The translations under genes were made by a program, and so were the position numbers. A stretch of 64,000 nucleotides of DNA, taken from NCBI GenBank assembly GCA_023079485.1, contig CM041090.1, positions 8,120,519 through 8,184,518 on the forward strand, read 5' to 3'. Source of the stretch: Archilochus colubris. Lineage: Eukaryota > Chordata > Aves > Apodiformes > Trochilidae. Of this stretch, positions 1-17,389 are shown piece after piece; the stretch's first letter is position 1, and every line of letters begins with the position of its first letter. The notes beneath the pieces were generated by a model. The model was not told where the DNA came from and made no database searches. It saw nothing but the letters and a program-made list of their open reading frames with translations.

Positions 1-154
1 CAAACCTGGAGAGGGTCCTGCCCTAGGAGCAGGCAGAAGCCCTTCCAGCCGAGAGCCCAGCAGGCTGCCTCGCCATCAGCCCTGGGTCAGTCTGGTCCCG
101 GGGGCTGATTCCGTGTTTGAACAGAACCCCGGGAGGAGGAACGGGAGCACTTAC

Positions 155-202
155 CCTCTTGACGAGGAAGCCTTCCTTCAGGACTCCCGCTGCCTCCTGC
201 AT
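155..202 (-). CDS. PLEK2: PLEK2 (pleckstrin-2) first coding exon, partial gene
   Basis: Read on the minus strand, an ATG at 202 opens 16 codons, MQEAAGVLKEGFLVKR, followed directly by a consensus GTAAGT donor at 154-149. The GVLKEGFLVKR part is the start of the N-terminal PH domain of pleckstrin-2, and the exon ends in phase 0 just before the conserved glycine, where the related pleckstrin gene also has an intron as I recall it. Pleckstrin-2 is a membrane-associated protein with two PH domains flanking a DEP domain; it binds phosphoinositides and affects actin and cell spreading. All other exons lie left of position 1 and are not seen. The gene is transcribed leftward, in tandem with EIF2S1. 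An isolated duplicated exon cannot be excluded from this window alone. Confidence 0.82.
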
Positions 203-450
203 TGTGCCCAGCCCCTAGGAGACCTGAGCCCCTGCTGAGAAGCCTCCAAGCCCTGGCAGCTTGTCCCTCTGCACACGATTTGTTTAAGAAAGCTCATTTT
301 TCTTTGTTATTCTCCTCCTCCAATGTGACGCACTCTCCCTTGCCTGTTTTTTTCCTCCCTCCCTTCCTACCTGTGAGGCATTAGTTAAACAGTGAGCTGG
401 CTATGATACATTACCTGCCCTCCGGGAAGTGAAACAAAAGGAAGTCTAAA
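203..450 (-). promoter_or_regulatory. PLEK2: probable PLEK2 5' UTR and promoter region
   Basis: The first 240 bases are GC-richer than what follows, and this stretch lies directly upstream of the PLEK2 start codon on the minus strand. An inverted CCAAT box (CCAAT on the plus strand near 320) is the only recognisable element. No strong CpG island or clear TATA box is visible, so the transcription start cannot be placed. Confidence 0.35.
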
Positions 451-1276
451 AAGGATCTCTAAAGAACTTCACAGGATTTAGTGTAGTCAAGAAACCACTA
501 CCAAGTGAGTTGGCCAATATAAACAGCCACATGATTACAAATCAGATTTATCAACACTACCACTTAAAATTTCTCATCTAATAAACACATCTCGTAGGAG
601 TTCTACGGGTTAGAATACCTGAAGTGTAACACGTAGAATATTACAGTTTTATGGAGACTTTTACAAATGTTAGAACAATTTATCTTGCTAGAAATTTGTT
701 TTCCTCAAGAAGCTCCAAAGCACTTAAAAACCCATTCTACTTTCAGTTACACCTGGGCGTATAAATCAAGACTCTCAATTTACTATCAGCAGACTGATCA
801 ACAAAAACCTACAGTGACCTCTTGTAACTCCTGAGCAGCTCCAAAACAGAGTGCTTCCTTTGTGTCTGCATCTGAGCTTAGCTATTTCTTGCATTTTTTA
901 AGACTTCTGCAATGATAAATCTGTTTGATAGATTAATCAAACCTTGTCCTGATGAAATTAAGCTGTATCAGTGTTTTGGACAGCAGTCTTTGCTGTTAGC
1001 ATTACCCGACTTGTAACAAAATTAATGTGATATACCTGGACAGAGGTAGGGGCTGTGCTAAGAAGCACAGCACAACATAACAAATAAACAAAAGCATTCG
1101 TTGCTATGCAAAAAAAGTCCAGAGTTCATAAGACAGAGTGACTCAAGTGTCTCTCACTCTCTGCAAGGCAGATCAGATTACTTATCAAGTTTTCACCTAC
1201 TGAGGAAGAGGAAAAAGCAAATAATTCTTTATCTTTAAGCTAGTTTTTTAACTTCTAGCAAGGCAGAGCACAAGAT
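450..1276. other. intergenic stretch, nothing recognised
   Basis: AT-rich sequence without open frames of note, repeats or RNA-like structure that I can support. It lies between PLEK2 and the weak minus-strand exon candidates at 1277-1507. Confidence 0.5.
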
Positions 1277-1734
1277 TTAAGAACAGGCTAGAACAGTCCT
1301 GCAGAGACCATGAAAAATACAATGGGTCACTGAATGCTATTTGAGGTTAGAAAAATTGACTGCTGTATATAAAAAAAAGCATGCTGGATGAGATGCAGCA
1401 GCTTGTATGGAACTTACCCACGTAGTCCCTTTACTCCTTTGGAAAAGGCAGGAGCCATGATGTGACCAGTTGCATAAGTCATATCCCAGTTTTGTTCTTC
1501 AATCCACCTAAAGTATAGCAAGTTTAACACCTAAAAGAGAACATTTTTGCTGTAGGTATGTAGTATTTCCAAATATATCAATGACTTTTTGTATTTTATC
1601 TTTTTGTATTATTGTGGCCCTAAAATAAAGCAGAAATTGAATGCGTGTATGTCTTCTAAAACCCAATCTCTGTATACATATAAATGTACACATAGATAAA
1701 AGTTGTACATGGAAGTAGAATCTTGGGAAAAAAT

Positions 1735-2422
1735 CTTGAGAGAATTCTCGGGAGAATGGCTTGAGAGCAGCCCTGAGGAAAAAGACTTGGGGATGTTGGC
1801 TGGTGGGAAACTCAACATGAGCTGGTAATGTGTGCTTGCAGCCCAGAAAGCCAACTATACCCTGGGCTACATCAAAGGAAGCCTGGTCAGCAGGTACAGG
1901 GAGGTGATTCTCCCCATCTCCCCATCTACTCCACTCTCATGAGAACCCACCTGGAGTCCCGTGTTGAATTCTGGAGCTGCCAACACCAGAAAACATGAGG
2001 CTGTTGGAGTGAGTCCAGAGGAGGCCCATAGAGATGATCAGAAGGCTGGAGCACCTCTCATATGTGGACAAGCTGAGAGACTTTCAGCCTGGAGAAGGCT
2101 CCAGGGAAACCTCATAACAGCCTTCCAGTACCTGAAGGGAGCTACAGGAAAGCTGAAAGACTTTTTACAATACAAGGGGTAATGGCTTAAAACTGGAAGA
2201 GTGTAGATTTATGTTAGACAATAGGGAAAAATTCATTATTGTGAGGGTGGTGAGAAACTGGAATAGGTTGCTCACAGAAACTGTGGCTGCCCCATCCCTA
2301 GAACTGTTCAGGGCCAGGCTGAGTGGAACTTTGAGCAACCTGGTCTGGGGGGAGGTTCCCCTGCCCATGCAGGGGAGTTGGGAATAGATGATCTTTAAGG
2401 TCCTTTCCAAACCATTCTATGA
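1735..2422 (+). mobile_element. CR1 LINE fragment (3' end), degraded
   Basis: The sequence reads as the end of a CR1 open frame with decayed CR1-like phrases, followed by the CR1 3' untranslated end (ATGATCTTTAAGGTCCTTTCC, then CCATTCTATGA). The frame is broken several times, so it is an old, 5'-truncated copy. Boundaries are approximate, especially at the 5' side. Confidence 0.8.
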
Positions 2423-5076
2423 AATCTGATGCAGCCAGCAGAAAAAAGAAAATAAATTTCAGTTCACAGTGTTCTGTACTTCAGAATTGAATTTGAGTAA
2501 AACAGAATAAAACTTGAGTCTAGGTAGGGTAGACAAAAGACTTCATGACTGCATTTGTTCCAGGGACAGGCCCTCTTTATGTAACCAGCTCCAGGGATAC
2601 AGTGTTCCACTGTTTGGTATTTGAGGCTTGAGTTCACATTGTACAGCTTGTTACTGCAGGCAATTTATAACAAGGTGGGTGAGATAATTCTATGCTAGTG
2701 AGGACAGGTAGAAGCTTGCAGGGGGCTCTTGCTCAGACAGTGATCTCAGAATTGCAGCACAGGCAGCTCTCACTAAAGATCTGAGAGAGCTCTTTTTCTC
2801 CAGCATGCAGACCACCCACAGCCCTGCAGACAATCTTGGCAAAATTACCCTTAGCAACAAAGAGTTGTATTGTCAAACTGCTGGTGAACAGTGAAGCAAA
2901 CATTGCCCCAGCTGGCCACTAAACAACAGGTTTTGTATCAAATATTTTGTATTATTTTGAACCTTCACTTTCTTCACTACTTTGGTTATTTATAATACAC
3001 ACACACCCTTCCCCCCCCCCCCCCTCTCATTTTGTAGTTAATCAAGGCTAACAAACTGCCTCTGTATTGCTCCCTGAGGCTGAGTAAATACAGATCTCTC
3101 AGATGGTTTTGTGGGAAAAGGGTCACACAGTGTGCAGTGAGTCAGTAGATGTGGGCTGCCATAGCCATGCATCTGCTGGGAGGGCAAGTCCTGGCACTGA
3201 AGGCTCCCAGCAGCAAAGGACATGCTTCGATACATATAAAAGTAGGAACTTGGTATCAAGTCCTCTTGTGGACTGAGGGGAGGAGTACCTGTTTCCATAG
3301 ACACGTTTTAGAATGTTTTCCGTGTATCAGTGCAGTATTTTAACAAAAGCACAGTTGAGTGCTTGGCATTCTCTTTATATGCCATGAAATTTGCCCAGGA
3401 AGAGCCCTCTGCAGCTTCAGGGCCACGGGACCCTTAGTGACTCAGGGTTGAAGAGAAGGGCAGGAGCACCCACCCTGAGAGGAGATGCTGTTTCTGCTGG
3501 CTGACCTGGCAGACAGTGCTGGCACCTCCAGGTCAGCCCCTCAGGAAGCCACCCACAGCTGATTCAGAGACCCTAAGGACATCCCCCACTGCATGTTCTG
3601 CAGCACCCATTGCCTATCGCTGTGCTGCACAGGGGATACACACAGCCTTTTCAAAGCAGCTTCTTAAGATGCTACGACTTTGCCCTCCAGTGTACAGCAC
3701 CACTAAATTGCTTTAGTGGATTAAGGATGAAATAAGATGAAAAAAACCCACATCAAAATAAAAGAATGATGAAACATTTCTAGATAAAAGAGAATGATGA
3801 CAAGTGTTCCAAATTAGTCTGACAAAAGTGCATGTAGAAAGTTGGCAGCATTTGAAAACAGTTGTTCAAATGTCTAGACTGTGGAACAAAAAACTATCAG
3901 AAATTAAACACCAAAGTGCAGATTCCGTTATGAAGAACAACATGCCAGCTCAATTGCATCTGAAAAAAAACCCTGAGGGCCAGAATCAGAAAGGAAACAG
4001 AAAGGAATTGTCACTGTATTAAAAATGAGACAAACCACAACAGCTGCAAGAAAGCAGGGCACCCTTTTTTTAGCAGCCACTATTTCCCCTCATCAGAAAC
4101 AGGATACAGGGCTGTGTGCCTGACCTGAGCCAGTACCCCTGCTTGGGGTTTTTGCATTGAGTTCTTATCAGATGTTGTAAGTGAAAATATTTCCAAGCTG
4201 CCAATCTCCCAAAATTAACTTAGGATATGAAAGTGAAGCTGAGATTCTTTCAATTAAAACACCAGCCCAAGTCTTGTCCACAGCTGTAATGGTGCCCTTC
4301 CCTTCAGTTGATTACCTGAGTACCAGTGGAGATCTTGCAATTACAACTGAGTAAATGGGACAATTGCTAATGATAAGCAGCAGTGAGCTACCTTGCTCTA
4401 ATGACTTGGCAAAGACATTCACACAAAACCCACAAACCTTATTTAAAGCACTGGGTTAGCACACATACAAAACAGATTGTCAGAGGTAGAAGGCAGAACC
4501 TCAACAACTTTAAATGCAGCACAGCTGAGGCCCAGCCTGGGCATCCCAGGGTCAGTGCTCCCTTACACACCCCTCGCTAACAGGCCTCAAAACCAGACAG
4601 CTCAGACCTCCTCCTTCCAGCTGCTGCAACATACAAGAAATGGTCATGAAATTGTATTCTTTTATTTAAGTTTCTTGGCTAAAAGTTTCTGAGGCAACAG
4701 GAAAGCCTGCTTTCCTCTGCCAGTGTAAATAGTGACTACAGTGGATATATCCTAACCTGCTTCATTACCACTCCCACTATTCTTTTTATTTTTTTTTTCA
4801 GACACTGAAAATTGACCCAAAATTGTGTACATGCATGCTGAGGCTCATAAAGTATCCTATAGCTACTATACAAGTTTAGCAAACTTTGAGTTACTGACAG
4901 AAACAAGTCTCACTGATAAATGCACCAAAGCTGTTCTTAGAAATGATACTATTTTCCTGATAACATTCCAAGGAAAGAGCACCTGTGGCTCATTTTTTAG
5001 CACTTTGCCTTACAGCACTGTTTTGGCACACAGGTCACTTTTGAGTTTATAAACTTTCTTCTGTCTGAGTACCCAC
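2423..5076. other. intergenic or distal EIF2S1 3' sequence
   Basis: No gene is supported here. It contains a 14-base C run at 3011-3024, a somewhat GC-richer patch at about 3120-3720 without recognisable content, and several reverse AATAAA hexamers (for example near 4786) that could serve as distal poly(A) signals for EIF2S1 if its 3' UTR is as long as I recall in mammals. Confidence 0.4.
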
Positions 5077-5964
5077 CTGATGTATTTAATGTAAACCAAA
5101 TCACTATTTCAGTGAATGTACATTGCTGGAAGAGCTGTTCATCTAGGAAACTGACATTATCTTCAACTTCAAACCATGACAAGGCTTTCCTATCAGCTTC
5201 TGAAAAAATGACAGTCTGAGAAAACGACCATTAAAAAAAACAGATTTGTTCCTTCATTTTTGTGATGATATACTCAGGTATTTTCCAACATCCTGCAAAG
5301 ACTAGAAGTTACTTACCTGTTTTGGCTTTGCGTTACTATTTAAGTTGGGTAAATGCGAACATCTACGATAATCAAGGCTGGATTGCAGTATGTTTGCCCT
5401 TTGTGAATGCCTTTTGTGGAAACACCATGTAGCAATTATACTGTTTTTACTGTGGCAGTACTAAGAATTCCTAGTTAAGACTCAAAGCCTCCTTTTTCCT
5501 TTATTTTTCCTCTAGCAGCACAAATTCTGAAGGAAAAAAAGGAGATGGGCAATACAGGTCATGACAGAAAAGAAAGGTATACAGAGAGTTAAAAATTTAG
5601 CTATTTGGAAAGGTTACTTAAACAAAAAGAACCCCCTGCCAATTCCATAGGAGCAAAGTGCAACTATAAGTAATTTTTCATTTATCAGCTATGTTAACTG
5701 GAATGGTAACAAGCTGTCAAAGTTTTCAAGTTCTCTGTAAAAACAGATAAAACACAAAGGAAATGCTCTTTTAAACAAGCCTTTATCAACTACCTACCAA
5801 CAAAACATTTTGTTACACTTCTTACTGGCTTGATTTAAAGCAAAAAAGAGAAAGCCCTTTCAGTGTTAGATGGGAGTCACCTACTGATCATACCCTTCCA
5901 GGTTTTATATTCACACCACTTTAGGCCATGTGAGAAAAGAGGAAAAAGAAAAAAAAATCAAGAG

Positions 5965-6371
5965 TTACATAGCCCAGAAATTTATTGAATATTTGCTCAA
6001 ATACATTCTGTATAGAACTGCTCTGCTTACTTTGTTTTGGTGCTCCCAAGAAAGATCATTAACAGATGCACTGAGCTGTAGTCACCATTTAGGAATTGTT
6101 ATGTATGAAAACTTTCAGCATGGGGCTGCAACCTCCTGCTGGCCACATCTGTTTCTTGAACTTGACCAGGCAGCTTCACTTGGAAAGATCCAATTTCTGT
6201 GAGCTGCTGCATCTAATATATAGAAGAGCCTTTCACATATTGGTCTTAAACAGTAAAACACTTCAAATATTTGCCTTTGAAGTTTTCAATGCTGGAAATA
6301 TTTAGTCCAGAGTGTTTGCAATGGAGTCTCCAATTCTTCATATGGTCTCTCTTCTAAATATTCCAGAACAT
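5965..6371 (-). other. EIF2S1: EIF2S1 3' UTR (minimum extent)
   Basis: Sequence from the TAA stop codon to just past the first poly(A) signal. Both are seen directly; the end is inferred. Confidence 0.5.
5981..5986 (-). terminator. EIF2S1: candidate EIF2S1 poly(A) signal (AATAAA)
   Basis: This is the first AATAAA on the minus strand downstream of the EIF2S1 stop codon, giving a 3' UTR of about 400 nt. Further AATAAA copies at about 5500-5505 and 4786 could produce longer transcripts. Which is used cannot be told from sequence. Confidence 0.5.
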
Positions 6372-13991
<7,620 letters not shown>

Positions 13992-14270
13992 TCTGGAATT
14001 GGAGCAGAAAGATACCAAGATTTTATTTCACAGTGCAGCGCTGCCTTCTCCTACAAACCTGGTTAAAAAAAAAAAAAATCAGCAAGAACTGGTGAGGCTA
14101 GAGGAACACTGGTACAAAAAATTGCAAATTCATACTTTGGTTTTATTAAAAATTAAATATATTAACTAGTATTTTAATATTGCCACCACAATTTGACAAG
14201 ATGCTAACTTTCTGCATTGAAATAGAAAAAGCTTGCTAGCCAGACTTTATTATCCACTTCAGCTGCCATA

Positions 14271-15030
14271 CCATAGAATCATAGAATTGTCCGGGTTGGA
14301 AGGGACCTCAGAGATCATCTAGTCCAACCCTTGACCCACCGGAGCAGTTGCTAGACCATGGCACTGAGTGCCACATCCAGTCTTTTTTAAATGTCTCCAG
14401 GGATGGAGAATCTACCACCTCACCGGGCAGTCCATTCCATAGCCTAATCACCCTCTCCGTGAAGAAATTCTTTCTAATATCTAACCTAAACCTCCCCTGG
14501 CACAACTTAAGACTGTGTCCTCTTGTCTTGTTGAAGGGCATCTGTGAAAAGAGTCCAGTTCCCACCTCGCTACAGCCTCCTTTCAGGTAGTTGTAGACAG
14601 CAATGAGGTCTCCCCTGAGCCTCCTCTTCAGGCTGAACAGCCCCAGCTCTCTCAGCCTCTCCTCATAGGGCCTGTGCTCGAGTCCCTTCACCAGCTTGGT
14701 TGCCCTCCTTTGGACCTGTTCCAGGACCTCTACATCCTTCTTAAACTGAGGGGCCCAGAACTGGACACAGGACTCGAGGTGTGGCCTCACCAGCGCTGAG
14801 TACAGGGGCAGAATCACCTCCCTGGACCTGCTGGTGACGCTGCTTTTGATACAGGCCAGGATGCCATTGGCCTTCTTGGCCACCTGGGCACACTGCTGGC
14901 TCATGTTCAGTTTCTTGTCGATGCAGACTCCCAGGTCCCTTTCTGCCTGGCTGCTCTCCAGCCACTCTGTGCCCAGCCTGTAGCGCTGCATGGGGTTGTT
15001 GTGGCCACAGCACACCTACCCACAGCACAC
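14271..15030 (-). mobile_element. CR1 LINE fragment in EIF2S1 intron 1
   Basis: Minus-strand CR1 copy, 5'-truncated near 15015-15030, ending with the CR1 3' signature (TAGAATCATAG, seen in reverse at 14271-14290). A single open frame of 235 codons (14308-15015) covers the C-terminal part of the CR1 reverse transcriptase protein ([20 protein letters not shown], later [16 protein letters not shown]). The lack of stops over 700 bp marks it as much younger than the copy at 1735-2422. It lies in the sense direction of EIF2S1. Confidence 0.93.
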
Positions 15031-15120
15031 TGCAGAGAATTCAACTTCTGAAAAGGTGGCACTGTGCACCTTTCAATCATCTAAGTTCATAAAGCTGTGT
15101 AAAATTTTTAACAAGACGTG

Positions 15121-15331
15121 TAGTGAAATGAGGCAACCAGGTGCCACTAATTCCCAGGGAGTGGCATGAGCTTGTGTTAAGCCCACCTGTGCCTGATTAG
15201 GGCCTTTTATTGGCCCCCTAATCCTGCTCATGCGCAGTGGGGGCCCTGCCCTAATCAGGCACAGGTGGGCTTAACACAAGCTCATGCCCACTGCCTGGCA
15301 ATTAGTGGCACCTGGTTGCCTCATTTCACTA
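15121..15331. mobile_element. long palindromic hairpin element, MITE-like
   Basis: The arms 15121-15203 and 15248-15331 are reverse complements over about 83 bp with two mismatches and one one-base gap, around a 44-base spacer. The ends are TAGTGAAATGAGG and its complement. TAGTG fits the hAT terminal pattern YARNG, and the flanking octamers (AAGACGTG at 15113-15120, GAGACATG at 15332-15339) agree in six of eight positions, suggesting an 8-bp target duplication. A TA-flanked Tc1/mariner-type reading is also possible. No coding capacity. I do not recognise the family. Confidence 0.75.
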
Positions 15332-16420
15332 GAGACATGAGAGAGAAGTCTGCAGTGCCCACAAAGGTATTTCTGTCCACATAAGAGAGCACGTGAGATG
15401 TTGAGAAAATAAAGAGGAAGAGGGAAGTTTTTGTAGTACTGAGAAGGAAGACTTTACACTCCAGAAGATGACTTCCTAAACTCAACACAAGGTGTTCGCA
15501 ATAATCCTGTAAGACCTGTTCCAGAGGCCACCTGTCAGCAAATAAAACAAAGGCAATAATCAGAACTAGCCTGACATGAATGAAGCACCAAAAAGGCAAA
15601 AAAGCACCCCACAGCATACTGCTAGCCAGGAAGAAAACAAAAAAATCTGAAAATAATTAAACATTCAAAAAAATTATAAAAAAATTATAAACTTAACACT
15701 TCATAACCAAGAAGGAACATTTAAGCTGTTTCATTTTCCTGAGCATGAATCCACATACTGATCACTACAAACCAGGTTGGTTCAGTTCCTTTTGAGTTTC
15801 CTACAGAAGCAGGAGCCCGAGCTGCAGTCAGATGCATTACTCCTTTAGAAGGCTTGCTGTATTCACCATTTTGAAGTCTTACTCTTGATCTTTACAGCAG
15901 TGCTAATGCTTTCTAGCTACACGAGAGTTTTCAAAGGGGGTAAAACGGTAATGCCAAGTGGCTACACACACACAGCCACACAATTCAGAAGTCTGTGCCT
16001 ACTCTTATTAACTTTCAGAAAGGAGAAATACTGACTAATATTGTAAAAACACTCCTGGAAAGATTTCAAATAACTTCTTATATATCAAAGCCAAACAACG
16101 ACAACACTAAGATTAAAACTTCACATTTCGCTTTTCTAGTCCCCTCAAGGCTGTTAAGCTCAATCCTATAGCTCTACTTATGAAATACAGAATAAGGGTA
16201 TAATGCAAAGCAACAGACCCCAACCACAGCAAGCAAACACTGCAGACACACACGGCAAAAGCTGCTCTGCACACAAAGCGTTCCCCTCCTCTCTATAAAA
16301 ACACAAAGTGTGTTTAATTTGGCCTCTGTGGAAGACACTCAGGAGCAACACAGAGCCCACAGGGACAACGCTTGAAATCACCTTTCCCAGACGTGAGAAA
16401 CGCCTCAGCAAAGGTCTTAA
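15332..16420. other. rest of EIF2S1 intron 1, nothing recognised
   Basis: AT-rich intron sequence rising into the CpG island at about 16420. No open frame or repeat that I can support. Confidence 0.5.
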
Positions 16421-16856
16421 ACCCCCTCGGCCTCTGTGGAAGACTGAAAACTTCTGACCAGCGACGACTCCGGTCCGGCCGCTGGAGCATCGCCGATTCT
16501 GGCAATGCCCAACCACAGCTTCAACACCAGTGAAGGGAAGCCCAGGGCGCCCAACAACGGCTGCGGGGCCGGGAGGAGCCCATTCCTGGCACAGCGAGGC
16601 CGAGCCAGCCGGCCAACCTTCCCGGCAGCGCGGCCCGGCCCTCCTACGCTCCCCCCGGCCTGGGTACCTCGCAGCTGCGGAGCCGGTCCCTCTCGCCCCG
16701 CCCGGGCCGGGCCCAAACGCCCAGGCCCAGCTCTCATCCAGGCCGAGTCCCCTCCCGACCCGTCGGGCCCGGGGCTGCGGCCCATCCCGGCAGAGCGGGC
16801 TCCAGGCCGGGGGCGCGGCCGGGCCCCGGGGCGCGAGCGGCGGCGGGTGCGCAGCC

Positions 16857-16869
16857 GTTACCTGGCAAC
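16857..16869. promoter_or_regulatory. X-box-like motif (RFX consensus)
   Basis: GTTACCTGGCAAC fits GTNRCC-N(0-3)-RGYAAC, the RFX-family X-box, with a one-base spacer and no mismatch. It overlaps the EIF2S1 exon 1 splice donor. Binding is not shown by sequence alone. Confidence 0.45.
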
Positions 16870-17010
16870 GTCCGACGGGTCCCGCTCTGCGCTCGCGAAC
16901 CGGAGACTCGCGCTGGTCCCGCTCCTGCCTCAGCGTGCGCCCGCCCGACCCACTGCGCAGGCGCCAGCCCGCCCCGCCAAACGCCATACCCCAGCGCCGC
17001 GCCGCAGAAC
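16862..17010 (-). other. EIF2S1: EIF2S1 non-coding exon 1 (5' UTR)
   Basis: The first coding exon starts with an acceptor one base before the ATG, so an upstream leader exon must exist. A strong donor (CCAG then GTAACG on the minus strand) ends an exon at 16862 inside the CpG island. The 5' end is a guess. A second donor-like site at about 16665 could give a longer leader. Confidence 0.6.
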
Positions 17011-17017
17011 CATAGAG

Positions 17018-17033
17018 TGTCGCCATGGCGACA
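17018..17033. promoter_or_regulatory. 16-bp perfect palindrome, X-box-like
   Basis: TGTCGCCATGGCGACA reads the same on both strands. It resembles the palindromic X-box GTTGCCATGGCAAC, with one symmetrical change in each half. It lies between the two divergent starts. Confidence 0.45.
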
Positions 17034-17052
17034 GAAAGCCGTGCGTTGCTAG

Positions 17053-17064
17053 AGCGCCCCCTGG
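17053..17064 (-). promoter_or_regulatory. CTCF-like core motif
   Basis: AGCGCCCCCTGG on the plus strand is the complement of CCAGGGGGCGCT, the core of the CTCF consensus. It lies midway between the divergent promoters, a frequent position for such sites. Flanking bases fit less well. Confidence 0.45.
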
Positions 17065-17169
17065 GACTAGACGCTGAGAACGAGGCGGACGGGCAACGTC
17101 AGAGACCTCCGGGTGGCACAAACCGACGCGTGAGCCAATGACGTCGCTTCTTTCCCGCCTCCCGGGGGA

Positions 17170-17175
17170 CACGTG
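17170..17175 (+). promoter_or_regulatory. ATP6V1D: E-box CACGTG, CLEAR-like
   Basis: CACGTG in the context GACACGTGGC matches eight of ten positions of the CLEAR motif GTCACGTGAC bound by TFEB/TFE3, which control many V-ATPase and lysosomal genes. It lies about 175 bp upstream of the ATP6V1D start codon. Confidence 0.45.
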
Positions 17176-17319
17176 GCCGACGTGACGGCATCCGGGTGCT
17201 CCCTGCTCTAGGGCGCCGCCTTGCGCGGGGGCGGGGACAGCGGCAGCGGGGCCGGGTCAGGTGACGGCGGGGCGGGCCGAGCGGCGACAGCTGCAGCGGG
17301 ACCGGAGCTGCGGGGGTCC

Positions 17320-17348
17320 CCGCCACCGCCACCGCCACCGCCACCGCC
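17320..17348 (+). repeat. ATP6V1D: CCGCCA repeat in the ATP6V1D 5' UTR
   Basis: About five CCGCCA units run straight into the ATG, so that the repeat itself forms a good start context (CCACCGCCATGT). Confidence 0.85.
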
Positions 17349-17389
17349 ATGTCGGGCAAGGACCGCATCGAGATCTTCCCCTCGCGGAT
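17349..17389 (+). CDS. ATP6V1D: ATP6V1D exon 1 (residues 1-13)
   Basis: ATG in a strong context, [13 protein letters not shown] plus two bases of the next Met codon, then GTGAGT. Confidence 0.97.

Larger units (their letters stand above)
1277..5199 (-). other. weak chain of minus-strand exon-like segments, unassigned
   Basis: Four minus-strand segments have acceptor and donor sites and one shared open frame: 5077-5199 (123 nt), 4316-4346 (31 nt), 1418-1507 (90 nt) and a terminal piece from 1298 to a TAA at 1277-1279. Phases agree across all three joins (1, 2 and 2). The predicted peptide has no family I recognise, no initiator ATG was found, and part of the chain may lie inside a long EIF2S1 3' UTR. 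Each segment could be open by chance, so this is a candidate and not a gene call. Confidence 0.15.

Noticed and set aside
4790..4890. Plus-strand acceptor-like T tract followed by a short open frame
   Set aside because: The frame closes after about 25 codons, and no partner exon or protein match was seen.
5323..5450. Minus-strand segment with a good GTAAGT donor and an open frame just upstream of the candidate exon at 5077-5199
   Set aside because: Its only open frame ends in phase 0, which does not fit the next candidate exon, and no convincing acceptor or start codon was found.
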